Assembly: GCF_900104795.1 (NCBI RefSeq)
Contig: NZ_FNTG01000001.1
Location: 1,426,001-1,490,000 of the forward strand
DNA length: 64,000 nucleotides
Origin: Burkholderia sp. WP9
Lineage (GTDB): Bacteria; Pseudomonadota; Gammaproteobacteria; Burkholderiales; Burkholderiaceae
Reading direction: 5' to 3'
Positions within the stretch are counted from its first letter, which is position 1, and every line of letters begins with the position of its first letter. The notes beneath the pieces are model-generated. The model worked only from the letters and a program-made list of their open reading frames with translations, was not told where the DNA came from and ran no database searches. A program made the position numbers and the translations under genes. This document shows positions 8,611 to 17,283 of the stretch, in pieces.

Positions 8611-10272
8611 TCAAGCCGCGGCAGCCAGCTCGGCCACGTCGGGACGGTACGCGGCCTGACTCGCCGCGTCCGCGAGAATCATGTCGGCGCCCTTTTCCGC
8701 GACCATCATGGTGGGCGCATTGATATTGCCCGACGTGATATTCGGAAAGATCGATGCATCGACCACGCGCAGGCCGGCAAGGCCATGCACGCGCAACCGC
8801 GCATCGACCACCGAGGTGCGCGGATCGTCGCCCATCGCGCACGAACCGCACAGGTGGTAGATCGACCCCGATTGCTCGCGGAAGTACTGCAGAAAACCTT
8901 CCCGCGTGTTCACCTGCGGTCCCGGCGAAATCTCCTCGACCGTAATCGCCTTCAGTGCCGGCGAAGCCATCACCTTGCGCACCAGTTCGCAACCCTGGAT
9001 CACTTCGCTGATGTCTTTCTCCGTGCTCAGCGCATTGATACGGATCTTCGCGGCGTCCTCGGCGCGATTCGATGCGATCTCGATCGAACCACGGCTTGTC
9101 GGCCGGCACGGATTGAATGCCAGCAGAAAGCCCGAATACGGTTCAGGTTCGAGATTCGCCTTATTGCTCTTCGGAATCCGGTACGACAGCGGATTGAAGT
9201 ACAACTGCAGGTTCGGCTGCGCCTCGCGTTCGCTGCCCTTGAAGAAGCCGCCCGACTGGTTCACGCTCATCGCGAGCGGTCCCTTGCGCGTCAGCAGATA
9301 CTGCAGACCGAGCTTGAGCTTGCCGAGCAACGGCCGCATCTCGTCGTTCAGCGTCTTCATGTTCGAGCGGTAGTAGAAGCTCACGCACAGATGATCTTGC
9401 AGGTTCTGGCCCACGGCGGGCAGATCCTTGACCATTGCGATGCGATGCTTCGCCAGTAACGCGCTGTCACCCACGCCGGAGAGTTGCAGCAGCTTCGGCG
9501 AATCGACCGCGCCCGCGGACAGGATCACTTCGCGCGTCGCCATGAATTGCCGTGCGACACCGTTCTGCGTGACGCTCACGCCGATCGCGCGTTGGTTGCC
9601 GTCGAATAGAACGCGGCTTACCAGCACGTCGCGCTCGACCCGCAGGTTCTTGCGTGAGAGCACCGGATGCAGATACTCGAAACTGCTCGACGAACGCTGC
9701 CCGTTGCGCGTATTCACGTCGTAAATACCAGCGCCTTCGAATTGCGCGCCGTTGAAGTCGTCGCTGCGCTGGTAGCCCGCCTGATCACAGCCCTTGAGGA
9801 ACACATGGCAGATCGGATGCACCGCGTCTTTCATCGGCGAGATGCGGATCGGGCCGTCGGCACCGTGATATTCCGTGTTGCCGAGCGGATGCGATTCGAG
9901 CTTGCGGAAATACGGCAGCACGTCGCGAAACGCCCAGCCCCTGTTGCCGGCAGCGGCCCAATCGTCGAAATCGTGCGGCTGGCCGCGCACGAAGATCATC
10001 GCGTTGATCGAGCCCGAGCCGCCTTGCACCTTGCCGCGAGGACAATAAATCGGCCGGTTGTCGAGTTCCTTTTCCGGCTCGCTGTAGTACATCCAGTTGT
10101 AGGTTTCGTTGTAGTACGTCTTGGTGAAACCCACTGGAATCTTGAACCAGAACGAGCTGTCCTTGCCGCCTGCTTCGAGCAGCAGCACCGAGTATTGGCC
10201 CGACGCCGACAGGCGATTGGCGAGAATGCAGCCCGCCGAACCCGCGCCGACGATAATGTAATCGTAGTTCAT
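8611..10272 (-). CDS. GMC-family FAD-dependent oxidoreductase
   Basis: 553 residues. The N-terminal FAD dinucleotide fold is plain (YIIVGAGSAGCILANRL, glycines at 9, 11 and 14), and the C-terminal GMC region carries the YHLCGSCAMG segment with the expected active-site histidine and the SGNINAPTMMVAEKGA stretch. Length is normal for choline/alcohol dehydrogenase-type enzymes. Such proteins oxidise alcohol groups, passing electrons from FAD to the respiratory chain or oxygen. A BetA (choline dehydrogenase) name would be a guess: there is no betaine aldehyde dehydrogenase or betI nearby. It is the last gene of a four-gene minus-strand set with a dehydratase, a transporter and AldA, so a sugar-acid or polyol substrate is more likely. 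Confidence 0.9.
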   Translation of the reverse strand: MNYDYIIVGAGSAGCILANRLSASGQYSVLLLEAGGKDSSFWFKIPVGFTKTYYNETYNWMYYSEPEKELDNRPIYCPRGKVQGGSGSINAMIFVRGQPHDFDDWAAAGNRGWAFRDVLPYFRKLESHPLGNTEYHGADGPIRISPMKDAVHPICHVFLKGCDQAGYQRSDDFNGAQFEGAGIYDVNTRNGQRSSSSFEYLHPVLSRKNLRVERDVLVSRVLFDGNQRAIGVSVTQNGVARQFMATREVILSAGAVDSPKLLQLSGVGDSALLAKHRIAMVKDLPAVGQNLQDHLCVSFYYRSNMKTLNDEMRPLLGKLKLGLQYLLTRKGPLAMSVNQSGGFFKGSEREAQPNLQLYFNPLSYRIPKSNKANLEPEPYSGFLLAFNPCRPTSRGSIEIASNRAEDAAKIRINALSTEKDISEVIQGCELVRKVMASPALKAITVEEISPGPQVNTREGFLQYFREQSGSIYHLCGSCAMGDDPRTSVVDARLRVHGLAGLRVVDASIFPNITSGNINAPTMMVAEKGADMILADAASQAAYRPDVAELAAAA

Positions 10273-10342
10273 GCTCTATATCGCCAGACGGCGCTCAATC
10301 CATTGAAAGCGTATTGGTGAAACTCGCCAGATCAAACCACGC

Positions 10343-11560
10343 TCAACCCTTTGCCGGCGCGAGATCCTTCACGTCGGCCGGCTGCGCCGCCATCTGCAGA
10401 TGCAGGCGCTCGCCGGTGTAAGGCGTGTGCTGCCTGACGACCTCCATATTCAGCTCGACGCCGAGACCCGGCTCCTGCGAAGGAATGATGTAGCCGTCTT
10501 CCCATTGAATCGGCTTCTTCAGCACGGCCGCATGAAAACCGTCCCACGTGCCGATGCTTTCCTGAATCAGGAAGTTCGGTGTGCAGGTGGCGAGCTGGAT
10601 GCTGGCCGCCGCGCCAATCGGCCCGTTGTACAGATGTGGGGCGATCTGCGCGTAGTACACCTCGGCCAGCGTCGCGACTTTCTTCGCTTCGAGCAGGCCG
10701 CCCACACGAGCCACATTCAACTGCAGAATCGACGCGGCGCCCGCTTCCAGCAACTTGAAGAATTCGTACTTGGTGGTAAGGCGTTCACCGGCGGCAATCG
10801 GAATGCTGGTGTGTTGCGCGACCTGCGCCATGGCGCCTTCCTGGCCCGGCGGCACCGGCTCCTCGAACCACAGCGGATCGTATTTTTCGAGGCGTTTCGC
10901 GAGCCGGATCGCCGACGAAGGCACCATCTGCCCGTGCGTGCCGAACAGCAGGTCGGCCTTGCTGCCCACCGCTTCGCGCACGCGCCGGCAGAAGGTTTCG
11001 CAACGATCCAGCACTTCCATCGACAACTGATGACCCGAGTACGCCGTGTACGGCCCGGCCGGATCGAACTTCACCGCTGTGAACCCGCGTTTGACGTTTT
11101 CAGCCGCGCATTCGGCCGCCAGATCCGGATCGTCGTAGTCGTATTCGCCGCGGCTGTTCTTCGGATACAGGTACGTGTATGAACGCAGCCGCTGATTCAC
11201 CATGCCGCCGAGCAACTCGTACACCGGCTTGCCGGCCGCCTTGCCGATAATGTCCCAGCACGCCATTTCCAGGCCGCTGACCACGCCCATCATCGTCAGA
11301 TCGGGGCGTTGCGTGAAACCGCTCGAATACGCCTCGCGCCAGAGCCGCTCGATATGGTGCGGGTCCTTGTCGAGCAGATAGCGGCCGAAAACGTCGTCGA
11401 TGATATGAGTCATCGCTTTCGGGTGGAACGTCGCCGAATAGATTTCGCCGACGCCTTCAATCCCGCAATCGGTCTTGAGCTTGACAAAGATCCAGTACAT
11501 GCCGCCCACGTGCGGCGGCGGTACGGCGACGATATGCGTTTCGAGCGAGACAACTTTCAT
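10343..11560 (-). CDS. Mandelate racemase/muconate lactonizing enzyme family protein (sugar-acid dehydratase-like)
   Basis: 405 residues with the enolase-superfamily capping domain (about 1-125) and barrel domain. It has VKFDP on the barrel where catalytic Lys residues sit, LWFEEPVPP and AAGERLTTKYEF for two metal-binding Glu residues, and a late HLYNGP histidine. These features place it near galactonate-dehydratase-type members, which dehydrate sugar acids. The site that normally gives the first metal ligand (D-x-H-G) reads G207-T-H-G here, so either this subgroup binds metal differently or the ligand is displaced. The start codon directly follows the stop of the MFS gene, and an AGAGG ribosome site lies inside that gene's end, so the two are translated together. 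The substrate is unknown. Confidence 0.88.
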   Translation of the reverse strand: MKVVSLETHIVAVPPPHVGGMYWIFVKLKTDCGIEGVGEIYSATFHPKAMTHIIDDVFGRYLLDKDPHHIERLWREAYSSGFTQRPDLTMMGVVSGLEMACWDIIGKAAGKPVYELLGGMVNQRLRSYTYLYPKNSRGEYDYDDPDLAAECAAENVKRGFTAVKFDPAGPYTAYSGHQLSMEVLDRCETFCRRVREAVGSKADLLFGTHGQMVPSSAIRLAKRLEKYDPLWFEEPVPPGQEGAMAQVAQHTSIPIAAGERLTTKYEFFKLLEAGAASILQLNVARVGGLLEAKKVATLAEVYYAQIAPHLYNGPIGAAASIQLATCTPNFLIQESIGTWDGFHAAVLKKPIQWEDGYIIPSQEPGLGVELNMEVVRQHTPYTGERLHLQMAAQPADVKDLAPAKG

Positions 11561-12883
11561 TTACGCAACCTCTTTTCTATTGAGCATGTTTCTCAGCGCG
11601 AGCCCGGCAAAGCCGCCGAGCGCCGCCATGGCGGCGACATAGCCGAAGTAGAGCTGGTAGCCGAAGACGCCCGGGAACGTCTGCGTCAGATAACCGTTGA
11701 TGAGCGGCAGGAACACGTCCGGCGAATAACCGAGCACGGAGATCAGGCCGATCGCAAGACCCATCGTGGCGACCGGAATATTGCAGCGGTCCAGCAGCGA
11801 CCAGTACAGGCCGCGAATCGCGTAAGTCAGAATACCGATGAACAACACCAGGAAAACCAGCAGCACGTGGCTCGAAATACGCGGCGCCGCCATCAGTCCC
11901 ACGAGCGACAGCGCGGCGAGAAAGAGCGCGATCACGAGCACCGACACCTTCGAATAGCGGTCGCCCAGAAAGCCGCCACCAATGCCGCCGATCGGCCGCA
12001 TCCACAGCTTGAGCGTGGTGATCGTGCCGGCCATCACGACCGTCAGGCCGATCTCACCTTCATGCAGATACGCAGAGAAACTGTAAGTGGCCCAGAACAC
12101 CTGATAGCCGCAGAACACAATGGCGGCAACCAGCCACAGTTCGGGAATCTTCGCGAGCGTCTTCAGGTCGACCAGCACGTTGTTGCGTTGACGCGCGGCG
12201 CGATTGGCGGCTGCGTCTTCGGTGCCTTGCGGGTCTTTGACAAGCGCGAGCACGACGCCGAGCGCAATGCACAGAAACGCGTACATGTACACCACCAGCT
12301 TAAAACCGGCCGCGACCGGTGCACCTTTGGTTTGCGTCATCCATGCGAACAGCGTGATCGCGATTGTCGCGAGCATGGCTTCGATCAGGCCGCGTCCGCC
12401 GTCGAGCAAGCCGAAGAAACGACCCTGCTCATGCGTGCCGGCGATCATCGTCACGCGTTTGATGACGGCGGCCCAGAACGTCAGGCCGGTCGACAAACCC
12501 CAGCCGCCGAAGATCATCATCAGCATGGGAAACGACGGCGCGGTCGAATACCACAGCCCGAGCGCGCCGGTGGCGATCAGCGAAAAACAGATCAGCAGAC
12601 GCGTCGCGATGCGGTCCGCGAGCCAGCCGCTCGGCAGATAACTCACCAGAAAAATCGTGCCCAGCGACGAATACAGATATCCGAGTTGGCTATCGGTGAT
12701 GTGGAACACTTCGAGCATGGTCGGCTGATACACCTGCCGCAGATACAGAATCGGGTAGATCGCGCCGGCTGCGATCACCAGCAACATCAGCTGGATATAG
12801 CGCTGCGTCTTGCTGTCTTGCAGTGCGGCCTGCTCGTCGCCTAAAGCGAGCGATGCGTTGGTTCGAACGGGTTGGGATGACAC
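11561..12883 (-). CDS. MFS transporter
   Basis: 440 residues with about twelve membrane segments and typical MFS loops (GWLADRIATR after the second segment, GGFLGDRYSK in the second half). I chose a GTG start at 12883 because a strong GAGGAG ribosome site lies seven bases upstream; an in-frame GTG at 12904 would add seven residues and has no such site. The protein is an inner-membrane symporter, presumably importing the compound processed by the dehydratase and GMC oxidoreductase encoded just downstream. Its stop abuts the dehydratase start. Upstream, about 150 bases separate it from aldA, so it may share that transcript. Confidence 0.9.
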   Translation of the reverse strand: MSSQPVRTNASLALGDEQAALQDSKTQRYIQLMLLVIAAGAIYPILYLRQVYQPTMLEVFHITDSQLGYLYSSLGTIFLVSYLPSGWLADRIATRLLICFSLIATGALGLWYSTAPSFPMLMMIFGGWGLSTGLTFWAAVIKRVTMIAGTHEQGRFFGLLDGGRGLIEAMLATIAITLFAWMTQTKGAPVAAGFKLVVYMYAFLCIALGVVLALVKDPQGTEDAAANRAARQRNNVLVDLKTLAKIPELWLVAAIVFCGYQVFWATYSFSAYLHEGEIGLTVVMAGTITTLKLWMRPIGGIGGGFLGDRYSKVSVLVIALFLAALSLVGLMAAPRISSHVLLVFLVLFIGILTYAIRGLYWSLLDRCNIPVATMGLAIGLISVLGYSPDVFLPLINGYLTQTFPGVFGYQLYFGYVAAMAALGGFAGLALRNMLNRKEVA

Positions 12884-13035
12884 GTGAGCGCTCCTCAGAG
12901 ACACAGCACCGGCCCACCGGCCCGCCGGGTCTCCAATATGTTTTGTTATGGACTGGCAGCGGTTTGCTGCGCTTCTTTGGGTTGCAAGGCAGACACGCGC
13001 CGTGGGTTCGACGTGCGGTGCGTGCCGGTTCAGCT

Positions 13036-14472
13036 TCAGTACTTCATGACCACGAGACGGGTTTGGGTGAATTCGAGCATGCCGTGCTTGCCGTCGTCGC
13101 CGCCGAGGCCCGAACGTTTCCAGCCGGCGTGAAAGCCCTGATACGGATCGGCCGGCGTACGGTTCACATACAGCTCGCCTGCCTCGATGCCGTTGGCGAT
13201 CTTCATCGCACCGCGATAGTTCTCCGTATACAGCACCGACGACAAACCGAATTGATGGTCGTTGGCCATCTCAAGCGCTTCGTCCAGCGTGCGGTATTTG
13301 ACGACCGGCATGATCGGACCGAACGTTTCTTCCTGGATGATTTCCATGTCCTGGCGGCAGTTCGACAGTAACGTGGCCGGGTAGAAGAAGCCTTTTCCTT
13401 GCGGCAGCTTGCCGCCGGTTTCGAGCTTCGCGCCTGCCGCGACCGCACGTTCCACCATCGCGTGAATCGACTGGCGTGACGCTTCGTTGACGAGCGGCCC
13501 CATCAGCGAGGGCTGTTCGCTGCGATCGCCGCTTTCCACCGCGCTCATATGCTTTTTCAGCAGCGCGACGAACCGGTCATGCACGCTTTCCTGCACGTAG
13601 ACCCGTTCGATCGCCGTGCACAACTGACCGCAGTGCGTGGTCTTGGAAGCGACCAGGTCGCGCGCGGCTTTCTCCAGATCGGCATCGGCCTCGATAATCG
13701 CGGGCGTCTTGCCGCCCAGTTCCAGCGATGGCTTGGCGATATTCGCCTTGCAGTAGTCGAGTACCTTGCGGCCCGCGCCGACGCTGCCCGTCAGCGTGAT
13801 CATGCCGACCTTGGGATGCGTGCAGAGCGCTTCTGCGGTCGCATGATTCATCGCGAGAATGTTCACCACGCCCGCGGGCATACCGGCCTTCTCGACCGCT
13901 TTGGCGATTTCGAATGCGGAAGTCGGCGTGTTGTTGCTCGGGCGCACTACGACCGTGTTGCCGGCGATCAGCGCCGGCGCCACTTTGCGCATGAACGTGT
14001 AGACGGGATAGTTGAACGGAATCAGACACGCCACCACGCCGATCGGCTCGCGATGCAGCACGAGGTTTTCGTCGGGCGCATCGCTCGGAATCACTTCTCC
14101 TTCGATGCGGCGCGCCCACTCCGCGTGATAGCGGGTGATCTGGCCGGCGTAGATCGCCTCGTTGGTGGCGTCGGCCACGCTCTTGCCCGACTCCAGCGCG
14201 AGCGCCGCGCCGATGGCCGGCGCGCATTCGGTCAGCGCATCGGCGAGTTTGTGCAGGTAAGCCGCGCGCTCGGTCGAAGGCAGCTTGCGCCAGCCTTTTT
14301 GCGCGACCGCGGCGGCCTCGACAGCGGCGATGGCTTCAGCTTCGGTGGCGCCCGTCACGTGGGCAATGACGGCCTCCGTGGCCGGATTGTAGACGGCGAT
14401 GAGCTCGCTGCCAGCGGTTCCTGTCGCGGGTTCGTTGAACCGGCCGTTAGCAAAATTCCGATCGAGTCGCAT
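13036..14472 (-). CDS. aldA: Lactaldehyde/glycolaldehyde dehydrogenase (AldA-like)
   Basis: 478 residues, the same size as E. coli AldA. The shared stretches include NPATEAVI near the N-terminus, LELGGKTPAI, the catalytic Cys285 in HCGQLCTAIER, and a closely matching C-terminus (GFHAGWKRSGLGG, DGKHG). AldA oxidises L-lactaldehyde or glycolaldehyde to the acid with NAD. The ATG at 14472 follows GGAGACGACC, a clear ribosome site; translation can be extended further upstream but is not family-like there. It leads a minus-strand set with a transporter, an enolase-family dehydratase and a GMC oxidoreductase, and would remove the aldehyde fragment produced when the sugar acid is cleaved. No aldolase is visible in the set. 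Confidence 0.9.
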   Translation of the reverse strand: MRLDRNFANGRFNEPATGTAGSELIAVYNPATEAVIAHVTGATEAEAIAAVEAAAVAQKGWRKLPSTERAAYLHKLADALTECAPAIGAALALESGKSVADATNEAIYAGQITRYHAEWARRIEGEVIPSDAPDENLVLHREPIGVVACLIPFNYPVYTFMRKVAPALIAGNTVVVRPSNNTPTSAFEIAKAVEKAGMPAGVVNILAMNHATAEALCTHPKVGMITLTGSVGAGRKVLDYCKANIAKPSLELGGKTPAIIEADADLEKAARDLVASKTTHCGQLCTAIERVYVQESVHDRFVALLKKHMSAVESGDRSEQPSLMGPLVNEASRQSIHAMVERAVAAGAKLETGGKLPQGKGFFYPATLLSNCRQDMEIIQEETFGPIMPVVKYRTLDEALEMANDHQFGLSSVLYTENYRGAMKIANGIEAGELYVNRTPADPYQGFHAGWKRSGLGGDDGKHGMLEFTQTRLVVMKY

Positions 14473-14739
14473 GGTCGTCTCCTGAAAAGCATTGGTGCGA
14501 AAAACGCATCGCCCTCGGCTATGGCTTGTCTGCCAAAGGTGCATGGACGGAATTTTTCTCTGCGTCACCGCTGGCCACAAGCGAATAATTTGCGGGACAA
14601 ACATTCTAAAAAATCACGTTTATCCAGGGATGTGCCTCATTCGCGATCGGCCTCCCAACTTGCAGAATCCGGGCTTTGCCAAAAAGCAGCGGGCGTCGAA
14701 GGCATTCGGCCCGCTCACTACCAACGTCTGGAGCTCAAG

Positions 14740-15906
14740 ATGAAAAAGAACCGCATCGCGACCGCCGCATTCATGGCGCTCACGTCACTCACCTCACTGG
14801 CCGCGTCCTCGGCCTTCGCCCAAAGCAGCGTGACGCTGTACGGCGTACTCGACGAAGGCATCGACTACACCAACAACGCCGGACACGGCGCGGTTTGGGA
14901 AATGGCGAGCGGCTACGCGCAAGGCAGCCGCTGGGGCATGAAGGGTGCGGAAGATCTGGGCGGCGGCATGAAGGCCGTGTTTCAACTGGAAAATGGCTTC
15001 GACGTAAGCTCCGGGCGGCTCGGCCAGGGTGGCCGCATGTTTGGCCGGCAGGCCTACGTGGGGTTGAGCGACAGCCGCTTCGGCACGGTCACGCTGGGGC
15101 GCCAGTACGATTCCGTGGTCGATTACCTCGCTCAGACCACCGCCAACGGCAACTGGGCCGGCTACCTCTTCGCGCATCCCTACGACAACGACAACACGGA
15201 CAACTCGTTCCGTCTCGGCAATAGCGTGAAGTATGCGAGCCCGGAGATCGCGGGCTTCCAGTTCGGCGGCGTGTACAGCTTCAGCAATGACACCAGCTTT
15301 GCGAACAACCGCGCGTACAGCTTCGGCGGCCAGTACGCGAACGGCGGCCTGCTGGTGGCCGCTGCCTACATGCAGGCGGACAATCCGGGCGTGGGCTCCA
15401 CCGGCGCGATCACCGCCAACGACGCGAGCTTTATCGCCGGACGCATGCGGGTGTTCGGCGGCGGCATCAACTACACGTTCGGCTCGGCGACGGCAGGTTT
15501 TGCGTACACCAACTCGAACTACAAGAATCCGACCGGCAACGGCTATATCGGCATTCCGCTGGCCGCGCCGGGCGTGACGTTGAATACGCTGAAGTATCAG
15601 AACTTCGAGGTGAACGGCAAATACCAGTTCACGCCGGCGTTCTTTGTCGGCGCCCAGTATGTGTACACGATGGAGAACTACGACGCGTCGTCAGGCAGTG
15701 TGAAGCCGAAGATCCACTCGGTGGGGTTGATGGCGGATTACAACCTGTCGACGCGCACCGACGTTTATGTGCAGGGCGAGTACCAGAAGGTGGCGGGCGA
15801 TTCGACTCACTCGATTCTCGACAACGCGTTCATTCCTGGCGTGCAGGCGCCTTCGTCGACGAGTACGCAGGTCGCTGTTCGGGTCGCGCTGCGGCATAAG
15901 TTTTAA
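14740..15906 (+). CDS. Gram-negative porin (Burkholderia OmpC-like)
   Basis: 388 residues. The signal peptide ends at ALA-like SSAFA before QSSVTLYG, the classic mature N-terminus of burkholderial porins. The body has the alternating beta-strand pattern, the conserved GSRWGMKGAEDLGGGMKA and GRQAYVGL segments, and ends in the aromatic C-terminal residue (ALRHKF) required for outer-membrane assembly. It forms a trimeric outer-membrane channel for small solutes. It is divergent from aldA across 267 bases and may be co-regulated with that catabolic set, letting its substrate into the periplasm. Confidence 0.95.
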   Translation: MKKNRIATAAFMALTSLTSLAASSAFAQSSVTLYGVLDEGIDYTNNAGHGAVWEMASGYAQGSRWGMKGAEDLGGGMKAVFQLENGFDVSSGRLGQGGRMFGRQAYVGLSDSRFGTVTLGRQYDSVVDYLAQTTANGNWAGYLFAHPYDNDNTDNSFRLGNSVKYASPEIAGFQFGGVYSFSNDTSFANNRAYSFGGQYANGGLLVAAAYMQADNPGVGSTGAITANDASFIAGRMRVFGGGINYTFGSATAGFAYTNSNYKNPTGNGYIGIPLAAPGVTLNTLKYQNFEVNGKYQFTPAFFVGAQYVYTMENYDASSGSVKPKIHSVGLMADYNLSTRTDVYVQGEYQKVAGDSTHSILDNAFIPGVQAPSSTSTQVAVRVALRHKF

Positions 15907-15960
15907 AGCAGTGGGGGCTTCGCGTCCGCATCGTCGTAGGATCGCCCCCCCCTCTCAGAT

Positions 15961-16449
15961 CTACTTCTCCTCCTGCTCGCGGCCCTTGAACAGCCGCGCA
16001 CTCGACAGAATGGCGAGCGCGATGGCCACGCTGAGAATCGCCGTGGCTTCGCGCCCGAGCCCAGACGCCACGCCAACACCCGCGCTCAGCCACAGGCTCG
16101 CCGCCGTCGTCAGGCCGCGCACTTCGCGCTCGGCGCTGAGCTTGATGATGGCGCCCGCGCCCAGAAAGCCGATACCCGACACGAGTCCTTGCAACACCCG
16201 GCTCATGTTGTCCTGCGAAAATCCGGCCTGCAACGGCACGACCACGAACAAGGCCGCGCCCACCGCCACCATCATATGCGTACGCATGCCGGCATCGCGC
16301 CGCGACAACTCACGCTCGAAACCCAATATGCCGCCGAGTATCAATGCGAGCCCGAGGCGCATCAGCACCTGGGTGACGTCGGCCACGCTGCCGAGATCGG
16401 AAAATTCTGCCTGGGCGGTCGCCCACACCACGTGCCACCCGTTACTCAT
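15961..16449 (-). CDS. MgtC/SapB family membrane protein
   Basis: 162 residues, about four to five membrane segments. The MgtC family core is easy to see: LGGILGFERELSRRDAG-type stretch near residues 37-53, then MRTHMMVAVGAALF and GIGFLGAGAII. MgtC proteins act at the inner membrane in adaptation to low magnesium and in control of ATP synthase or phosphate metabolism in some species. I chose ATG 16449, preceded by CAGGTAAATGTA; an in-frame start ten residues earlier exists. It stands alone, convergent with the porin, and no magnesium riboswitch-like leader was noticed. Confidence 0.88.
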   Translation of the reverse strand: MSNGWHVVWATAQAEFSDLGSVADVTQVLMRLGLALILGGILGFERELSRRDAGMRTHMMVAVGAALFVVVPLQAGFSQDNMSRVLQGLVSGIGFLGAGAIIKLSAEREVRGLTTAASLWLSAGVGVASGLGREATAILSVAIALAILSSARLFKGREQEEK

Positions 16450-16509
16450 TACATTTACCTGACGCAAAGAAAACGCCAAGCATACGGCAATACCGCCGCT
16501 TTGCGTACC

Positions 16510-17184
16510 TCACCCCGTCGACGTCTTCTTCACGAATGCGTTCACCACGGCTTCCAGCTCTTTTGTGATCGTCGTCATTACGCCGGCCACCACGGCGAAC
16601 TCGCGGCCGGTCACTTGTGCACGGCTCGCCACGATCTGTCCGTTGAACGACACGATGTGCGCTTCTTTCGCGATCCCCTTGATCCGCTCGATCAGTTGCT
16701 GCTGCTCCTTCTTCTGCAAGCGCGCTATGCGCCGGCTTTCCTGCTCGTAGACGGCGGTGACACCGTGCAGTTGTGTCAGCAACGGATCCACGGAGTCGAC
16801 CAACGCCTTCAGCGCATCGTCAGCGCGCGGTGACGCGCGCCCGATCGCCTCTAACGCAGCCGAAGCCAGCGCGATAAAGTCCGCGATCTTCGCGGCCACT
16901 TTCCCGCTGCCGTGAAACGCTTCGCGCAGCGCCGGAGAAAACAGGCCGGGCAAGCCATCGCGGCCTTGCGTCAGCACCGTATGACTGTCGGCAAAGGTGT
17001 TTAACGTGTCGCGCGCGATCGCCAGCGCGCCGTCGAACTGCTGGAACGCCAGCATCGCTTTCAACACGATGCGCTGCGAGAGCATCCGTTGACGTCCCGC
17101 AAGATTGATCAACGAGCTCAACACCTCGCTGGAGACGTCCGTGTCGGACGTGTGTGCGTGAACCCGTTCTGTCGTGATGCTCAT
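16510..17184 (-). CDS. Soluble PilJ-domain protein with chemoreceptor-tip-like C-terminus
   Basis: 224 residues with no membrane segment or signal peptide. Residues about 20-125 fit the type IV pili methyl-accepting chemotaxis transducer N-terminal (PilJ) domain, with INLAGRQRMLSQRIV at its start; this motif also occurs in nitrate/nitrite sensors such as NarX. The rest is mostly helical, and residues about 175-205 (SFNGQIVASR, then GREFAVVAGVM) look like a worn form of the chemoreceptor hairpin tip (ALNAAIEAARAGE, GRGFAVVA). It follows the nitrate transporter gene by 99 bases on the same strand and is probably co-transcribed with it. A role in sensing nitrate or nitrite is inferred from context and from the PilJ motif only. 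Confidence 0.8.
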   Translation of the reverse strand: MSITTERVHAHTSDTDVSSEVLSSLINLAGRQRMLSQRIVLKAMLAFQQFDGALAIARDTLNTFADSHTVLTQGRDGLPGLFSPALREAFHGSGKVAAKIADFIALASAALEAIGRASPRADDALKALVDSVDPLLTQLHGVTAVYEQESRRIARLQKKEQQQLIERIKGIAKEAHIVSFNGQIVASRAQVTGREFAVVAGVMTTITKELEAVVNAFVKKTSTG

Positions 17185-17236
17185 GTCAACTTCTTATGAT
17201 TGTGATCGGCCCCGTCGCGCGACACGGTCCCCGGCC

Positions 17237-17266
17237 CCCGGCCTGTGCGTCGATGCGCAGGCCGGG
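17237..17266 (-). other. Intercistronic hairpin
   Basis: Arms CCCGGCCTG (17237-17245) and CAGGCCGGG (17258-17266) form a 9-base-pair stem between the nitrate transporter and the PilJ-domain gene. No T-run follows in the direction of transcription, so it may lower downstream expression or shield the upstream message rather than terminate fully. Confidence 0.4.
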
Positions 17267-17283
17267 TTGAGCGCATGACCCGG

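Noticed and set aside
8611..10272. Calling the GMC oxidoreductase BetA (choline dehydrogenase)
   Set aside because: The fold fits, but betB and betI are absent, and the neighbours point to sugar-acid or polyol catabolism.
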